Shown: one piece after another, positions 15,178 to 22,697 of the stretch
Layout: each line of letters starts with the position of its first letter
How positions within the stretch are numbered: position 1 is the first letter of the stretch
IMG/VR virus record: IMGVR_UViG_3300032238_001159
Location: 1-36,922 of that record
Direction: 5' to 3' (one strand)
From: a virus
DNA length: 36,922 nt
The notes under the pieces: generated by a model
The model's input: the letters and a program-made list of their open reading frames with translations, nothing else
The model's database searches: none
What the model was told of the DNA's origin: nothing
Position numbers and translations under genes: made by a program

Positions 15178-16370
15178 AATAATATATCTTGTCTATTAAC
15201 CCACTCTCCGTTTATGTTATTAACCCAATAAACCCATTTATGTGGTTTTTCATATGCTTCAATTTTTATTTTTACTTTTGGTGTGTGATTTCTTAAATCT
15301 TCTCTATGTAAAACTGTACCTTCTTTATCTTCAATCCCTATATAAATAAAATTAAAGTTTTCGGCATATGGTATATCTAATTCTAAATCAAAAACTTGTT
15401 TTTGTTTTAAATACCATTCAGTTTCATCATTAATAGGTGGATTAATTCCACTAATGGTATCGTCGTGTAATCTTCTTTCTTTAAAGTTAATTCCGGCATA
15501 AAGTTCATAATCTCTATGTGTTCTAACATTTCCTAATCCATATTCACCTAAGTCAATGTTGTTATCTTCTTCTTGTAACATATGTCTTAGTCTTCTTTTA
15601 GATTCATTATCCATTTCCCACCAAGGTTTTTCAACAACACCTGTATTTAAATTTTCATTATTGAAGTCTGTCCAATGTTTTGTTCTACCTTCTCTTGTGT
15701 ATTCATGCCACACAACAGTTTTATGTGGATGGAATAAATCATAACCCAATGTAAATGAACGAATAGCTAAACTAATTTCATCTCCAGCAAAATAAATGTT
15801 CGGGTCATACTTGTATTCTTCACAATGTTTTCCGATTGTAAAAAAGAAATGTCCGCTGACAAATCTTGCAGGGATTGGTTTATCTAAATTTTGCCAATTT
15901 TCAATTGTATGTGGTCTAAAAAGAATTGTTCCTCCTGGTGTGAAGTTTGATGCAACCATTTTATATGGTTCAACATTTAATAATTGATTATCGCTTGGTC
16001 TATACATACCAGCATATGATGTAATAATTGGTTTTTCTGAACCTGTCATTTTTATCATTTCAATTAATTCGGTATCCCAATCTTGTAAAAATCTATGATG
16101 TGAATCTAATTGAAGTGTGTATTCTTCATCTTCCCATAATTTTTGGATTTCTGAACGAGCCCAACACAATCCTTTACTCTTTGACCAATGGTAATCTAAG
16201 ATTTTGAATCTTGGGTCATTTGCAAATTCTTCCATTGATTCATTTTCATCTCGTTGCCAACAAATTCCAAATGTTAAATTTTCGGGATGTTTTGCTTTTG
16301 AAATACAGTCTCTGATTGTCGGTAAAAGTTCGGGGTCTCTATAAGACGCAATTTGAACAAATATTTTCAT
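15174..16370 (-). CDS. GT60-type (GlcNAc-transferase family) glycosyltransferase
   Basis: A 398-residue enzyme matching the glycosyltransferase (GlcNAc) family, whose best-known member adds GlcNAc to hydroxyproline of Skp1 in Dictyostelium. Family signatures are at the start: IFVQIASYRDPELLPTIRDC (3-22), AKHPENLTFGICWQ (26-39), then LQLDSHHRF (87-94) with Asp89-Ser-His91 in the DxD position, and ITSYAGMY (116-123). Later come FAGDEISLAIRSFTLGYD, with a likely catalytic acid, and HEYTREGRTKHW. The C-terminal 120 residues form an extra beta-like domain. No signal peptide is present, so it acts in the cytoplasm, where virion proteins are made. It follows the Ser/Thr/Gly-repeat fibre gene by 45 bases, and that fibre is the likely acceptor (inference). 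Confidence 0.82.
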   Translation of the reverse strand: MKIFVQIASYRDPELLPTIRDCISKAKHPENLTFGICWQRDENESMEEFANDPRFKILDYHWSKSKGLCWARSEIQKLWEDEEYTLQLDSHHRFLQDWDTELIEMIKMTGSEKPIITSYAGMYRPSDNQLLNVEPYKMVASNFTPGGTILFRPHTIENWQNLDKPIPARFVSGHFFFTIGKHCEEYKYDPNIYFAGDEISLAIRSFTLGYDLFHPHKTVVWHEYTREGRTKHWTDFNNENLNTGVVEKPWWEMDNESKRRLRHMLQEEDNNIDLGEYGLGNVRTHRDYELYAGINFKERRLHDDTISGINPPINDETEWYLKQKQVFDLELDIPYAENFNFIYIGIEDKEGTVLHREDLRNHTPKVKIKIEAYEKPHKWVYWVNNINGEWVNRQDILL

Positions 16371-16415
16371 AAGTTTTTTTCTTTATGATAAGTTATAACC
16401 ATAAAAAAACAATAC
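16371..16415 (-). other. 45-base gap between fibre and glycosyltransferase genes
   Basis: A/T-rich, with a T7 run just after the fibre stop and an A-rich leader (AAAGAAAAAAACTT) before the ATG. A 5-bp TTATG/CATAA inverted repeat is too weak to call a terminator. No motif shared with other gaps is seen. Confidence 0.25.
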
Positions 16416-19076
16416 TTAACCTATTTGTTGGATAATCATTGCAGTGTTCAAATCAGACCTAATCTGTTCACCACTTAAAGCATTTGTACTATTAGTGGTT
16501 TTAATCTTAACATCAATCGTATTAGTTACCGTATAGATAAAATCTAAATAACCATTTGAAATGTTATTAGTACTGTTTGTTGATTGTATCATTTCAACAG
16601 TAGGGCCCAATTGATTGTTTGAGCTATCGTAACAAGAAAATTGAATCGTGTATACTGCTGCCGCCTGCCAAGCAAGTTGAGCGGTAATTCTATATACACC
16701 AGGAGGTAAAGTCGCTCTACCTGTACTTGTGTTATAAGTAATTCCCTTTGAGGTGACAGTGTTATTAAATATAATGTCGATATTGGCCCATGTACCACTT
16801 CCAATTGTTTGATTAGTGGTTAACCTTGTAACATACAAATATCTCCATGGCGCCAAATTAACACCAACAGAAGTATCTAAATCAGTAATATCTATATAAG
16901 CACCTCTAGCAGACCCACCTTGTTCAAATATACGATATCTATTTTGATAAACATCAATACTAACACCTGTTCCCGAAATTGAAGAGTTAGTTACCGGTTT
17001 ACTCATTAACATTTCGCCACCTTCATCTCCAGATTGATACAACAATCTTAATGTTGACCCGTCATATGTTAATGTAGATTCAACCGTAGCATTTGGTGAT
17101 GTGCCGTTTAGTGTTATTAAACCATTATCTGTGGACCCTAATAACACTAATAAACCACTTGACCCTGATGTACCTGAGCTTCCGCTAGTTCCCGAAGAAC
17201 CGCTCGACCCTGATGTTCCACTTGAACCTGATGTTCCACTTGAACCTGATGTTCCACTTGAACCTGAGCTACCACTAGTACCCGAAGAACCGCTTGAGCC
17301 AGATGTTCCGCTACTTCCACTAGAACCTGAAGAACCACTTGAACCAGATGTTCCACTTGAACCTGAAGTACCTGAACTTCCTGATGAACCTGATGAACCA
17401 CTTGTACCTGAAACTCCTGAGGAACCTGAACTACCTGAAGAACCACTTGAACCAGATGTTCCTGATGAACCTGAAGTACCCGAAACTCCTGATGAACCAC
17501 TTGAACCTGAACTTCCTGAAGAACCTGAGCTTCCGCTAGTTCCACTTGAACCTGAGCTTCCGCTAGTTCCTGAACTTCCTGATGAACCTGAACTTCCTGA
17601 TGAACCACTTGAACCAGATGTTCCTGAAGAACCACTTGAACCTGATGTACCATTAATACCCGAACTACCTGAAGAACCTGATGCACCTATAACCGAAAAA
17701 CTAATAGAATATTCTCTATTATCTTGTAAAGTACCATTAGATACTAATGTATTATTTGTAGTGAAAATAAAATTATCGGTATCAGCAGATGATGATGTTA
17801 AATCCCAACTACCTAAAATGGTATTATCATTAACATTTGTAATTGTTATATATACATTAGATGCTACCATTTTAGTTAAGAATGTCGTATAGTCATTCAT
17901 AGTAGCACCTGTTTTAGATATTCTAATAGCGGTAATAGTAGATAAAACAGGACTATTAGTTATAAAATCACCTGCAGAAATAGGACCCGGTAAATTGTAA
18001 TACCAACGTCCACTTAACGCACCATCAACACCACTTACACCTGAAGTTCCTGAATTTCCCGATGTTCCACTTGAACCCGACTCACCATTTAGTCCTGAAC
18101 TACCACTTGAACCTGAGGTTCCACTTGTTCCGTTTAAGCCTGAACTACCATTACTTCCGTTTAAACCAGATGAACCTGAAGTCCCATTAAGACCTGAAGA
18201 ACCTGATGTTCCATTTAGTCCTGAACTACCTGATGAACCACTTGAACCTGACGTTCCATTCAGTCCTGAAGAACCTGATGTTCCACTAGTACCGTTAGTT
18301 CCTGTTCCACCTGTTGTTGGCGCCCAACTTGCATTACCACTTGAATCTGAAGTTAAAACATAACCGTTAGTCGCTCCCGATGTCATTTGGAAATTAATAG
18401 TTTTTGTTTTACCATTAACATCCACTTTTTCAGTTGGGTTTGTGGTTCCAAAACCTACATTTCCTCTTGTTGAACCTGAACCTTGAATGTGAATATCAGG
18501 AGTTGTGCCGTTGGCGTCTTGTCCTGCATAAAATCTAATATAATCTTCGGTTCCTGTTCCCTGTCTATTAATTATATTTAAACCGTTTGCTTCATTACTT
18601 GCATAAATAAAACCATCACCTATTTTACCATAACCAGGATTAGATACGTTATCCCAACTTCTCATCCCCATCTGCATTGAAGCAGTAGGGTAAGTCAAAT
18701 AAGGTGATATTGATGCTTGATAAATTGGTAAGGATGTAAATCCAGATATTATAATCCTACCTCCAAGTTCATTAGGATTAACATACATATATGCAGTGCT
18801 ACCTGTAATTGTTCCACCTGAAAGTGGTAAATATAAACCACTTCCTACCCCACTAGTTCCACTTGTTCCATTTGTTCCTGATGTACCGGCAGTTCCAGCA
18901 CTACCCGAACTCCCTGTTGCTCCGGTAATAATATTTGCTAATTGTCGGATTGTAGCTTTATATGATGAACCCGCAGGATTTTGTGACGTATCACCTGTTA
19001 TTACTATATGAATTAAATCATTAAGGGTAACACCTGTTGCTAAGGTTCTATCGGTTAGTCTATTATAAGTTGGCAT
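16416..19076 (-). CDS. collagen-like tail fibre with a C1q-like C-terminal domain
   Basis: An 886-residue fibre. In order: an N-terminal attachment segment (1-50, LTDRTLATGVTLNDLIHIVI); a short Gly-x-y run (51-79); a globular part ending in NVGFGTTNPTEKVDVNG and GATNGYVLTSDSSGNASW (207-251), a module common in Bacteroidota-phage fibres; a Gly-x-y block (254-352); a beta insert (353-463); a long Gly-Ser-Ser/Thr block (464-641); then a second shaft part and a C1q/TNF-like jelly-roll (about 750-886, with YNTSTGRATLPPGVYRITAQ). C1q-like heads after Gly-x-y shafts trimerise in known proteins. The repeats contain almost no Pro and are dominated by Ser, Thr and Asn. It ends 45 bases before the glycosyltransferase pair, likely its modifying enzymes. 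ATG 19076 follows TATTTATA by seven bases. Confidence 0.85.
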   Translation of the reverse strand: MPTYNRLTDRTLATGVTLNDLIHIVITGDTSQNPAGSSYKATIRQLANIITGATGSSGSAGTAGTSGTNGTSGTSGVGSGLYLPLSGGTITGSTAYMYVNPNELGGRIIISGFTSLPIYQASISPYLTYPTASMQMGMRSWDNVSNPGYGKIGDGFIYASNEANGLNIINRQGTGTEDYIRFYAGQDANGTTPDIHIQGSGSTRGNVGFGTTNPTEKVDVNGKTKTINFQMTSGATNGYVLTSDSSGNASWAPTTGGTGTNGTSGTSGSSGLNGTSGSSGSSGSSGLNGTSGSSGLNGTSGSSGLNGSNGSSGLNGTSGTSGSSGSSGLNGESGSSGTSGNSGTSGVSGVDGALSGRWYYNLPGPISAGDFITNSPVLSTITAIRISKTGATMNDYTTFLTKMVASNVYITITNVNDNTILGSWDLTSSSADTDNFIFTTNNTLVSNGTLQDNREYSISFSVIGASGSSGSSGINGTSGSSGSSGTSGSSGSSGSSGSSGSSGTSGSSGSSGTSGSSGSSGSSGSSGSSGVSGTSGSSGTSGSSGSSGSSGSSGVSGTSGSSGSSGSSGTSGSSGTSGSSGSSGSSGSSGTSGSSGSSGTSGSSGSSGTSGSSGTSGSSGTSGSSGSSGTSGSSGTSGSSGLLVLLGSTDNGLITLNGTSPNATVESTLTYDGSTLRLLYQSGDEGGEMLMSKPVTNSSISGTGVSIDVYQNRYRIFEQGGSARGAYIDITDLDTSVGVNLAPWRYLYVTRLTTNQTIGSGTWANIDIIFNNTVTSKGITYNTSTGRATLPPGVYRITAQLAWQAAAVYTIQFSCYDSSNNQLGPTVEMIQSTNSTNNISNGYLDFIYTVTNTIDVKIKTTNSTNALSGEQIRSDLNTAMIIQQIG
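17154..17687 (-). repeat. long (Gly-Ser-Ser/Thr)n coding repeat
   Basis: About 59 consecutive Gly-x-y triplets (residues 464-641 of the fibre), nearly all GSS or GTS with a few GVS and one GIN. The DNA is a degenerate 9-base-like repeat, open in other frames too; those frames read Val/Gln- or Pro/Glu-rich nonsense. A second block at 18021-18317 has GLN, GTS and GSS triplets, and a short one lies at 18840-18926. Such arrays may vary in length by recombination and are prone to assembly collapse. Confidence 0.92.
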
Positions 19077-19103
19077 ATCACTTTATAAATATTGTCGAAA
19101 TAG

Positions 19104-19388
19104 TTATTGGAACACATTAATGTCTCCATCCATGAAAATAAAAATATTCGCATCTTGGAACGCATATAATCCACATTCTAATAAATATAATTTCTCACAT
19201 AAAGTGCCGTCTAAAATTTTAAGATATACCGCAGGTGCATAAGGAAAAAAACTATCGGTATCAAAAACAACTGAAGGTGGTATTGATGTGACTCCTGTTA
19301 CAAAAAAACAAGCAGTATTATTTGAATCACAAACATAAATGTTGTAAGGACTTGTTCCACTTGTTATACCCGTTATCGTTACTAACAT
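19104..19388 (-). CDS. small Cys-containing tail protein, mini-SprB-like (second of a tandem pair)
   Basis: A 94-residue protein. Core pattern: TSGTSPYNIYVCDSNNTAC (about residues 9-27), a Ser/Thr/Val-rich middle, then YLKILDGTLCEKLYLLEC (about 54-71) and a hydrophobic tail. It shares SGTSPYN, VCD and the following Cys residues with its upstream neighbour and with the N-terminus of the 313-residue protein. The pattern recalls a single SprB repeat (GGTPPYTYxW...VxDxxGC). The frame opens at TTG 19394, but ATG 19388 is preferred; it overlaps the previous stop by seven bases. Probably a small virion or fibre-cap protein; no function is proven. Confidence 0.65.
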   Translation of the reverse strand: MLVTITGITSGTSPYNIYVCDSNNTACFFVTGVTSIPPSVVFDTDSFFPYAPAVYLKILDGTLCEKLYLLECGLYAFQDANIFIFMDGDINVFQ

Positions 19389-19672
19389 ATCCAAAGAAGT
19401 CTGTCTCCACTTTCTGTGGTTATTATAAGTTCTGTTTCTGTCAATATATAGAATGTTTCACCTTGACAATAAACATATTTGAAGTTGATGCAACCTGTAC
19501 TATCAACAACCTTAATTAAAAGGACGTTAGCACTTGAAAAAAATGTATTTAGACTAAATGTCCCACCGGTTTGACCCAATAGAAAACAATTATTCATGAA
19601 TTCATCACATACATAAAACTGATAAGGAGGTGTTCCTCCTGTCTCCCCCGATATGATTAGTTGTGATGACAT
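19382..19672 (-). CDS. small Cys-containing tail protein, mini-SprB-like (first of a tandem pair)
   Basis: A 96-residue protein. Core pattern: GETGGTPPYQFYVCDEFMNN then Cys (about residues 9-29), a Thr/Ser/Phe middle, then LLIKVVDSTGCINFKYVYC (about 51-69) and a short C-terminal strand region. The frame extends upstream to TTG 19681, but ATG 19672 overlaps the stop of the SprB-repeat gene by one base (TAATG), the usual junction here, so it is the chosen start. It sits between the 1005-residue SprB-repeat protein and its own paralogue. It looks like one SprB-type unit released as a separate protein. Confidence 0.66.
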   Translation of the reverse strand: MSSQLIISGETGGTPPYQFYVCDEFMNNCFLLGQTGGTFSLNTFFSSANVLLIKVVDSTGCINFKYVYCQGETFYILTETELIITTESGDRLLWIC

Positions 19673-22600
19673 TAAGGGCAAGTTTGAACATTTGTTATTG
19701 CCCCTGAAGCATCAATTTGAATTACATATTTTGTACCATACGTATATCCTGAATAATAACCAAAACCAACTGGTACGGGGGCATAATAAACAGAAATCCA
19801 CTTATTATTTCCATTAACTAAATTAGTTCCTGTCGCACCTGAGTATACTGTAGAACCAACATTAATAGTTATACCACTATTAATTAGTCTATATGATGTT
19901 TCATAAGTTATGTTGTTACATGCATCACCACTTGTTGTTGCTGAAATTGTATTACCTCCAATCAAATTTTGACTGCCGTAATCAGGTGCAGTATATCTCC
20001 ATCTTAAAAATGAAGAACCACTTCCTGGAGGTCCAATAGTTGACCCTGAACTTGAATTCAATATTTCTAAATAATGTATCTTTTGACCGTAAACTCCGGT
20101 ATATGTCGTTGCACTTGATATAACATTTAAAGTTCCAACTCCTGAACTGTTTGTTGATGCCGTAAATGTGTTAGCACTATATTCATTGTAATTAATTCCA
20201 TTCACTGATGTTCCACCAGAAAGATTAATTAAATTTAATAATGACATTCTCATTGTTAGAATCTCATTAGGTGCTCCTGAATATGATATAGTTCCCGTTT
20301 CAACACCGGGTGCAGGCCATAAACCACCACCTACGTTAGCAAACGATGTAGATGTAAATAAAGCGGAGTATGTTGGTACAGCAGGAGGATATACGTATCC
20401 AGAACAGGTTACATCATAAACTATATTAAGACCTAACGTAAATTCAGCATCTCCAAGTGGGTCATTATCCCCATCACAATTTGAAAGTATTGTTAGAGTA
20501 TTGTTTAATAAATCGATATTATAACTTTGTATTTGACTAATATTAGACAAAATACTTTCGATTGTTGATTGCCAAACAGTATCTTGAGGAACGTCATTTA
20601 AGGTTGTTGCAGTATAGAATGTTTGTGTGAACGCACTTCCGTTGATGTCTATTTCACAAGTTAGTTCAGCAGAATTAAACGAACACCCCGTATAACCTGA
20701 TGTTATATCCAAATAACCCTCATTCAACATTTCAATTAAACCTCTTTGACCTCCTGATGTTGTTGTAAATGTGTTAGTACAAAGATTAAAAGTTTGGTAT
20801 GAATTAAGTAAATTACCAATACAACTTATTACTACATTTTGTGTTTGTGTACAACCTGACCCATCGGTAATTGTCACAGTATAATTACCTTCACCTAAAT
20901 TAGTTAAAGTTGAACCTGTTGAACCATTTGACCAAGTATATGTGAATGGTGGTGACCCGTCGTAAATTTGAACTTGAGCGGCACCATCATTTGAACCCGT
21001 GCAGTTTGTGGTAACAATACCAGTAATTAAACTACCTCCCGTTGTGATTGTAAAACCTGTGGAAACTACACATCCATCGGCATCGGTAACACTTATCGTA
21101 TATGACCCAGCAGCTAAATCTGTGTAGGTTACTGATGAAAGTGGTGAATCAATTAAAGTGTCACCATTACTTAAAATATAATCTAAAGGTGCCGTATAAC
21201 CCGTACCAACCGTAATAATCGCTTCACCATTTAATTGACCACATGTAGAACCTGTGGTCGAAGCGCTTATTGTAAATTTAGGTGTCGATGTTACGTTTAC
21301 CTGTTCTGTATAAACACAACTACTACCACTACCTGAAATCGTTACAAGATAAGTGTCTGTTTGTAGGTTTGAAAATGTGTAAGTTTGACTTTGACTATTT
21401 TCTGATTGAACATTTCCTGACGTTTGTCCTGATAATGTGAACACATAAGATTGATTGGCTCCACCAACGGTAACTTGTATTGCCCCTCCGTTTGCATTAC
21501 AAACAGGATTTGTTGTTGATATACTTACAGTGTCAAAACCTCCTGGAGTTGTTACGTTACCACCAACCATAACTTCACAATAACTCGCATCTCTTACTAA
21601 TACTTGGTAATTACCTGCACTTAAGTTTGGAATTGTAAATGTGTTGTTGAGTGTGTAACTTACGTATCCTGTCGTTGCTGAATAGTAAAAAGGTAAAGTC
21701 CCCCCTGTTATCGTGAAAGTTAAAGAGCCATCATTTTGAAAACATGTTGGTTGAGACGCGGTTAAAAACGCTAAACCTAATGGGTCAGCAACACCGATAG
21801 TTTCACTTTTAGTTGTTTGACAACCAAGACTATCAGTCACCGTACAACTATAAATCCCCTGAGTTAATCCCGTAATGATTTGAGATGTTTCACCATTACT
21901 CCACGAGTAAGTGTATGGTCCCGTTCCTGTAACACCAGTAACAGCTAATTTACCCCAATTTAATGTACAATTAGACGTATTTACCTTCCAAAACCCAAAA
22001 TTAACGGCAGTACTTGTACTTATAATCGCGTTTTCTGTATATGCCGTAGCTAATCCATTATCGACAACCATAGCATAATATATACCATTACCTAAGTCTG
22101 TAAAATTATGTGGAAAAACCGTTGCAACTTCTGTTGAGTCATAAACACCATTTTTATATAATAGTATAGTGTATGGTGACCCTGACGTTGCGGCACTTAC
22201 TTGTAAAAATCCGTTATTTACTCCACAAGTAGTTCCACTTGCATTAAATATTTTAGCATCAAAACAACCACTTACAGTTACGTTGATGTACAATTCATTA
22301 TTTTGTATTCCTTGTGAATCGTTTAATCTAAAAACATACGTTCCACCCGAAAGTCCTGAAAAAGTAATTTGTGTTGTTCCTGTTTGAGCACTTATTGTAG
22401 CATCAAAAACATTATCAATAGTATATGGTGGAACCCCACCAATAGGGTTAAATTGGATTGTACCTGTTGCTGCTGAACATACACCAGTTAATGAAAAACT
22501 ATAGTCAAGGTTTCCTTGATTACAATTTAAAGTACAGGTTTGTCCTGTTGCGATGTATACACCAATTGACGACCCTGTATATGTTTCGTCCAAACAAATG

Positions 22601-22689
22601 CTTTCTCCAACAGACGCACCTGTTCTTGTGAAACCACAACAATCTATGTATGAGTATACCCCGTTAGTTAAACCTGAAACACAAGCCAT
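19672..22689 (-). CDS. large tail adhesin with seven SprB-like repeats
   Basis: A 1005-residue virion protein. N-terminus: a Cys-rich segment (1-60, DCCGF, CTLNC). Seven SprB-type repeats follow, at about residues 70-125, 153-212, 239-290, 313-371, 394-458, 480-540 and 561-613. Each has Cys...G.....GG..PY.Y...NG, then nL..G.Y.v.V.D..GC; repeat 7 is the clearest (SPPFTYTWSNGSTGSTLTNL, GEGNYTVTITDGSGC). Residues about 649-762 form a domain shared with the 1119-residue protein. The last 240 residues are Gly/Ser/Asn-rich beta with few Cys. SprB repeats are known from gliding and adhesion proteins of Bacteroidota. A phage tail made of them suggests a host-binding fibre built from host-like modules. 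It starts eight bases after the 1119-residue gene. Confidence 0.82.
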   Translation of the reverse strand: MACVSGLTNGVYSYIDCCGFTRTGASVGESICLDETYTGSSIGVYIATGQTCTLNCNQGNLDYSFSLTGVCSAATGTIQFNPIGGVPPYTIDNVFDATISAQTGTTQITFSGLSGGTYVFRLNDSQGIQNNELYINVTVSGCFDAKIFNASGTTCGVNNGFLQVSAATSGSPYTILLYKNGVYDSTEVATVFPHNFTDLGNGIYYAMVVDNGLATAYTENAIISTSTAVNFGFWKVNTSNCTLNWGKLAVTGVTGTGPYTYSWSNGETSQIITGLTQGIYSCTVTDSLGCQTTKSETIGVADPLGLAFLTASQPTCFQNDGSLTFTITGGTLPFYYSATTGYVSYTLNNTFTIPNLSAGNYQVLVRDASYCEVMVGGNVTTPGGFDTVSISTTNPVCNANGGAIQVTVGGANQSYVFTLSGQTSGNVQSENSQSQTYTFSNLQTDTYLVTISGSGSSCVYTEQVNVTSTPKFTISASTTGSTCGQLNGEAIITVGTGYTAPLDYILSNGDTLIDSPLSSVTYTDLAAGSYTISVTDADGCVVSTGFTITTGGSLITGIVTTNCTGSNDGAAQVQIYDGSPPFTYTWSNGSTGSTLTNLGEGNYTVTITDGSGCTQTQNVVISCIGNLLNSYQTFNLCTNTFTTTSGGQRGLIEMLNEGYLDITSGYTGCSFNSAELTCEIDINGSAFTQTFYTATTLNDVPQDTVWQSTIESILSNISQIQSYNIDLLNNTLTILSNCDGDNDPLGDAEFTLGLNIVYDVTCSGYVYPPAVPTYSALFTSTSFANVGGGLWPAPGVETGTISYSGAPNEILTMRMSLLNLINLSGGTSVNGINYNEYSANTFTASTNSSGVGTLNVISSATTYTGVYGQKIHYLEILNSSSGSTIGPPGSGSSFLRWRYTAPDYGSQNLIGGNTISATTSGDACNNITYETSYRLINSGITINVGSTVYSGATGTNLVNGNNKWISVYYAPVPVGFGYYSGYTYGTKYVIQIDASGAITNVQTCP

Positions 22690-22697
22690 TTTTTATA

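Noticed and set aside
17136-17153. LLVLLG at the end of the Gly-Ser repeat as a possible frameshift scar
   Set aside because: Neither alternative frame restores a Gly-x-y pattern, so there is no sign of a shifted frame; it is probably a natural junction.
17147-17686. Second minus-strand frame of Val/Gln/His repeats
   Set aside because: A frame-shifted reading of the same Gly-x-y repeat; no start context and it lies entirely inside the fibre gene.
17101-17892. Long plus-strand open frame rich in Pro, Glu, Leu, Asp and Val
   Set aside because: It is antisense to the Gly-Ser-Ser/Thr repeat of the fibre gene; the repetitive DNA leaves several frames open and the product is an artefact of the repeat.
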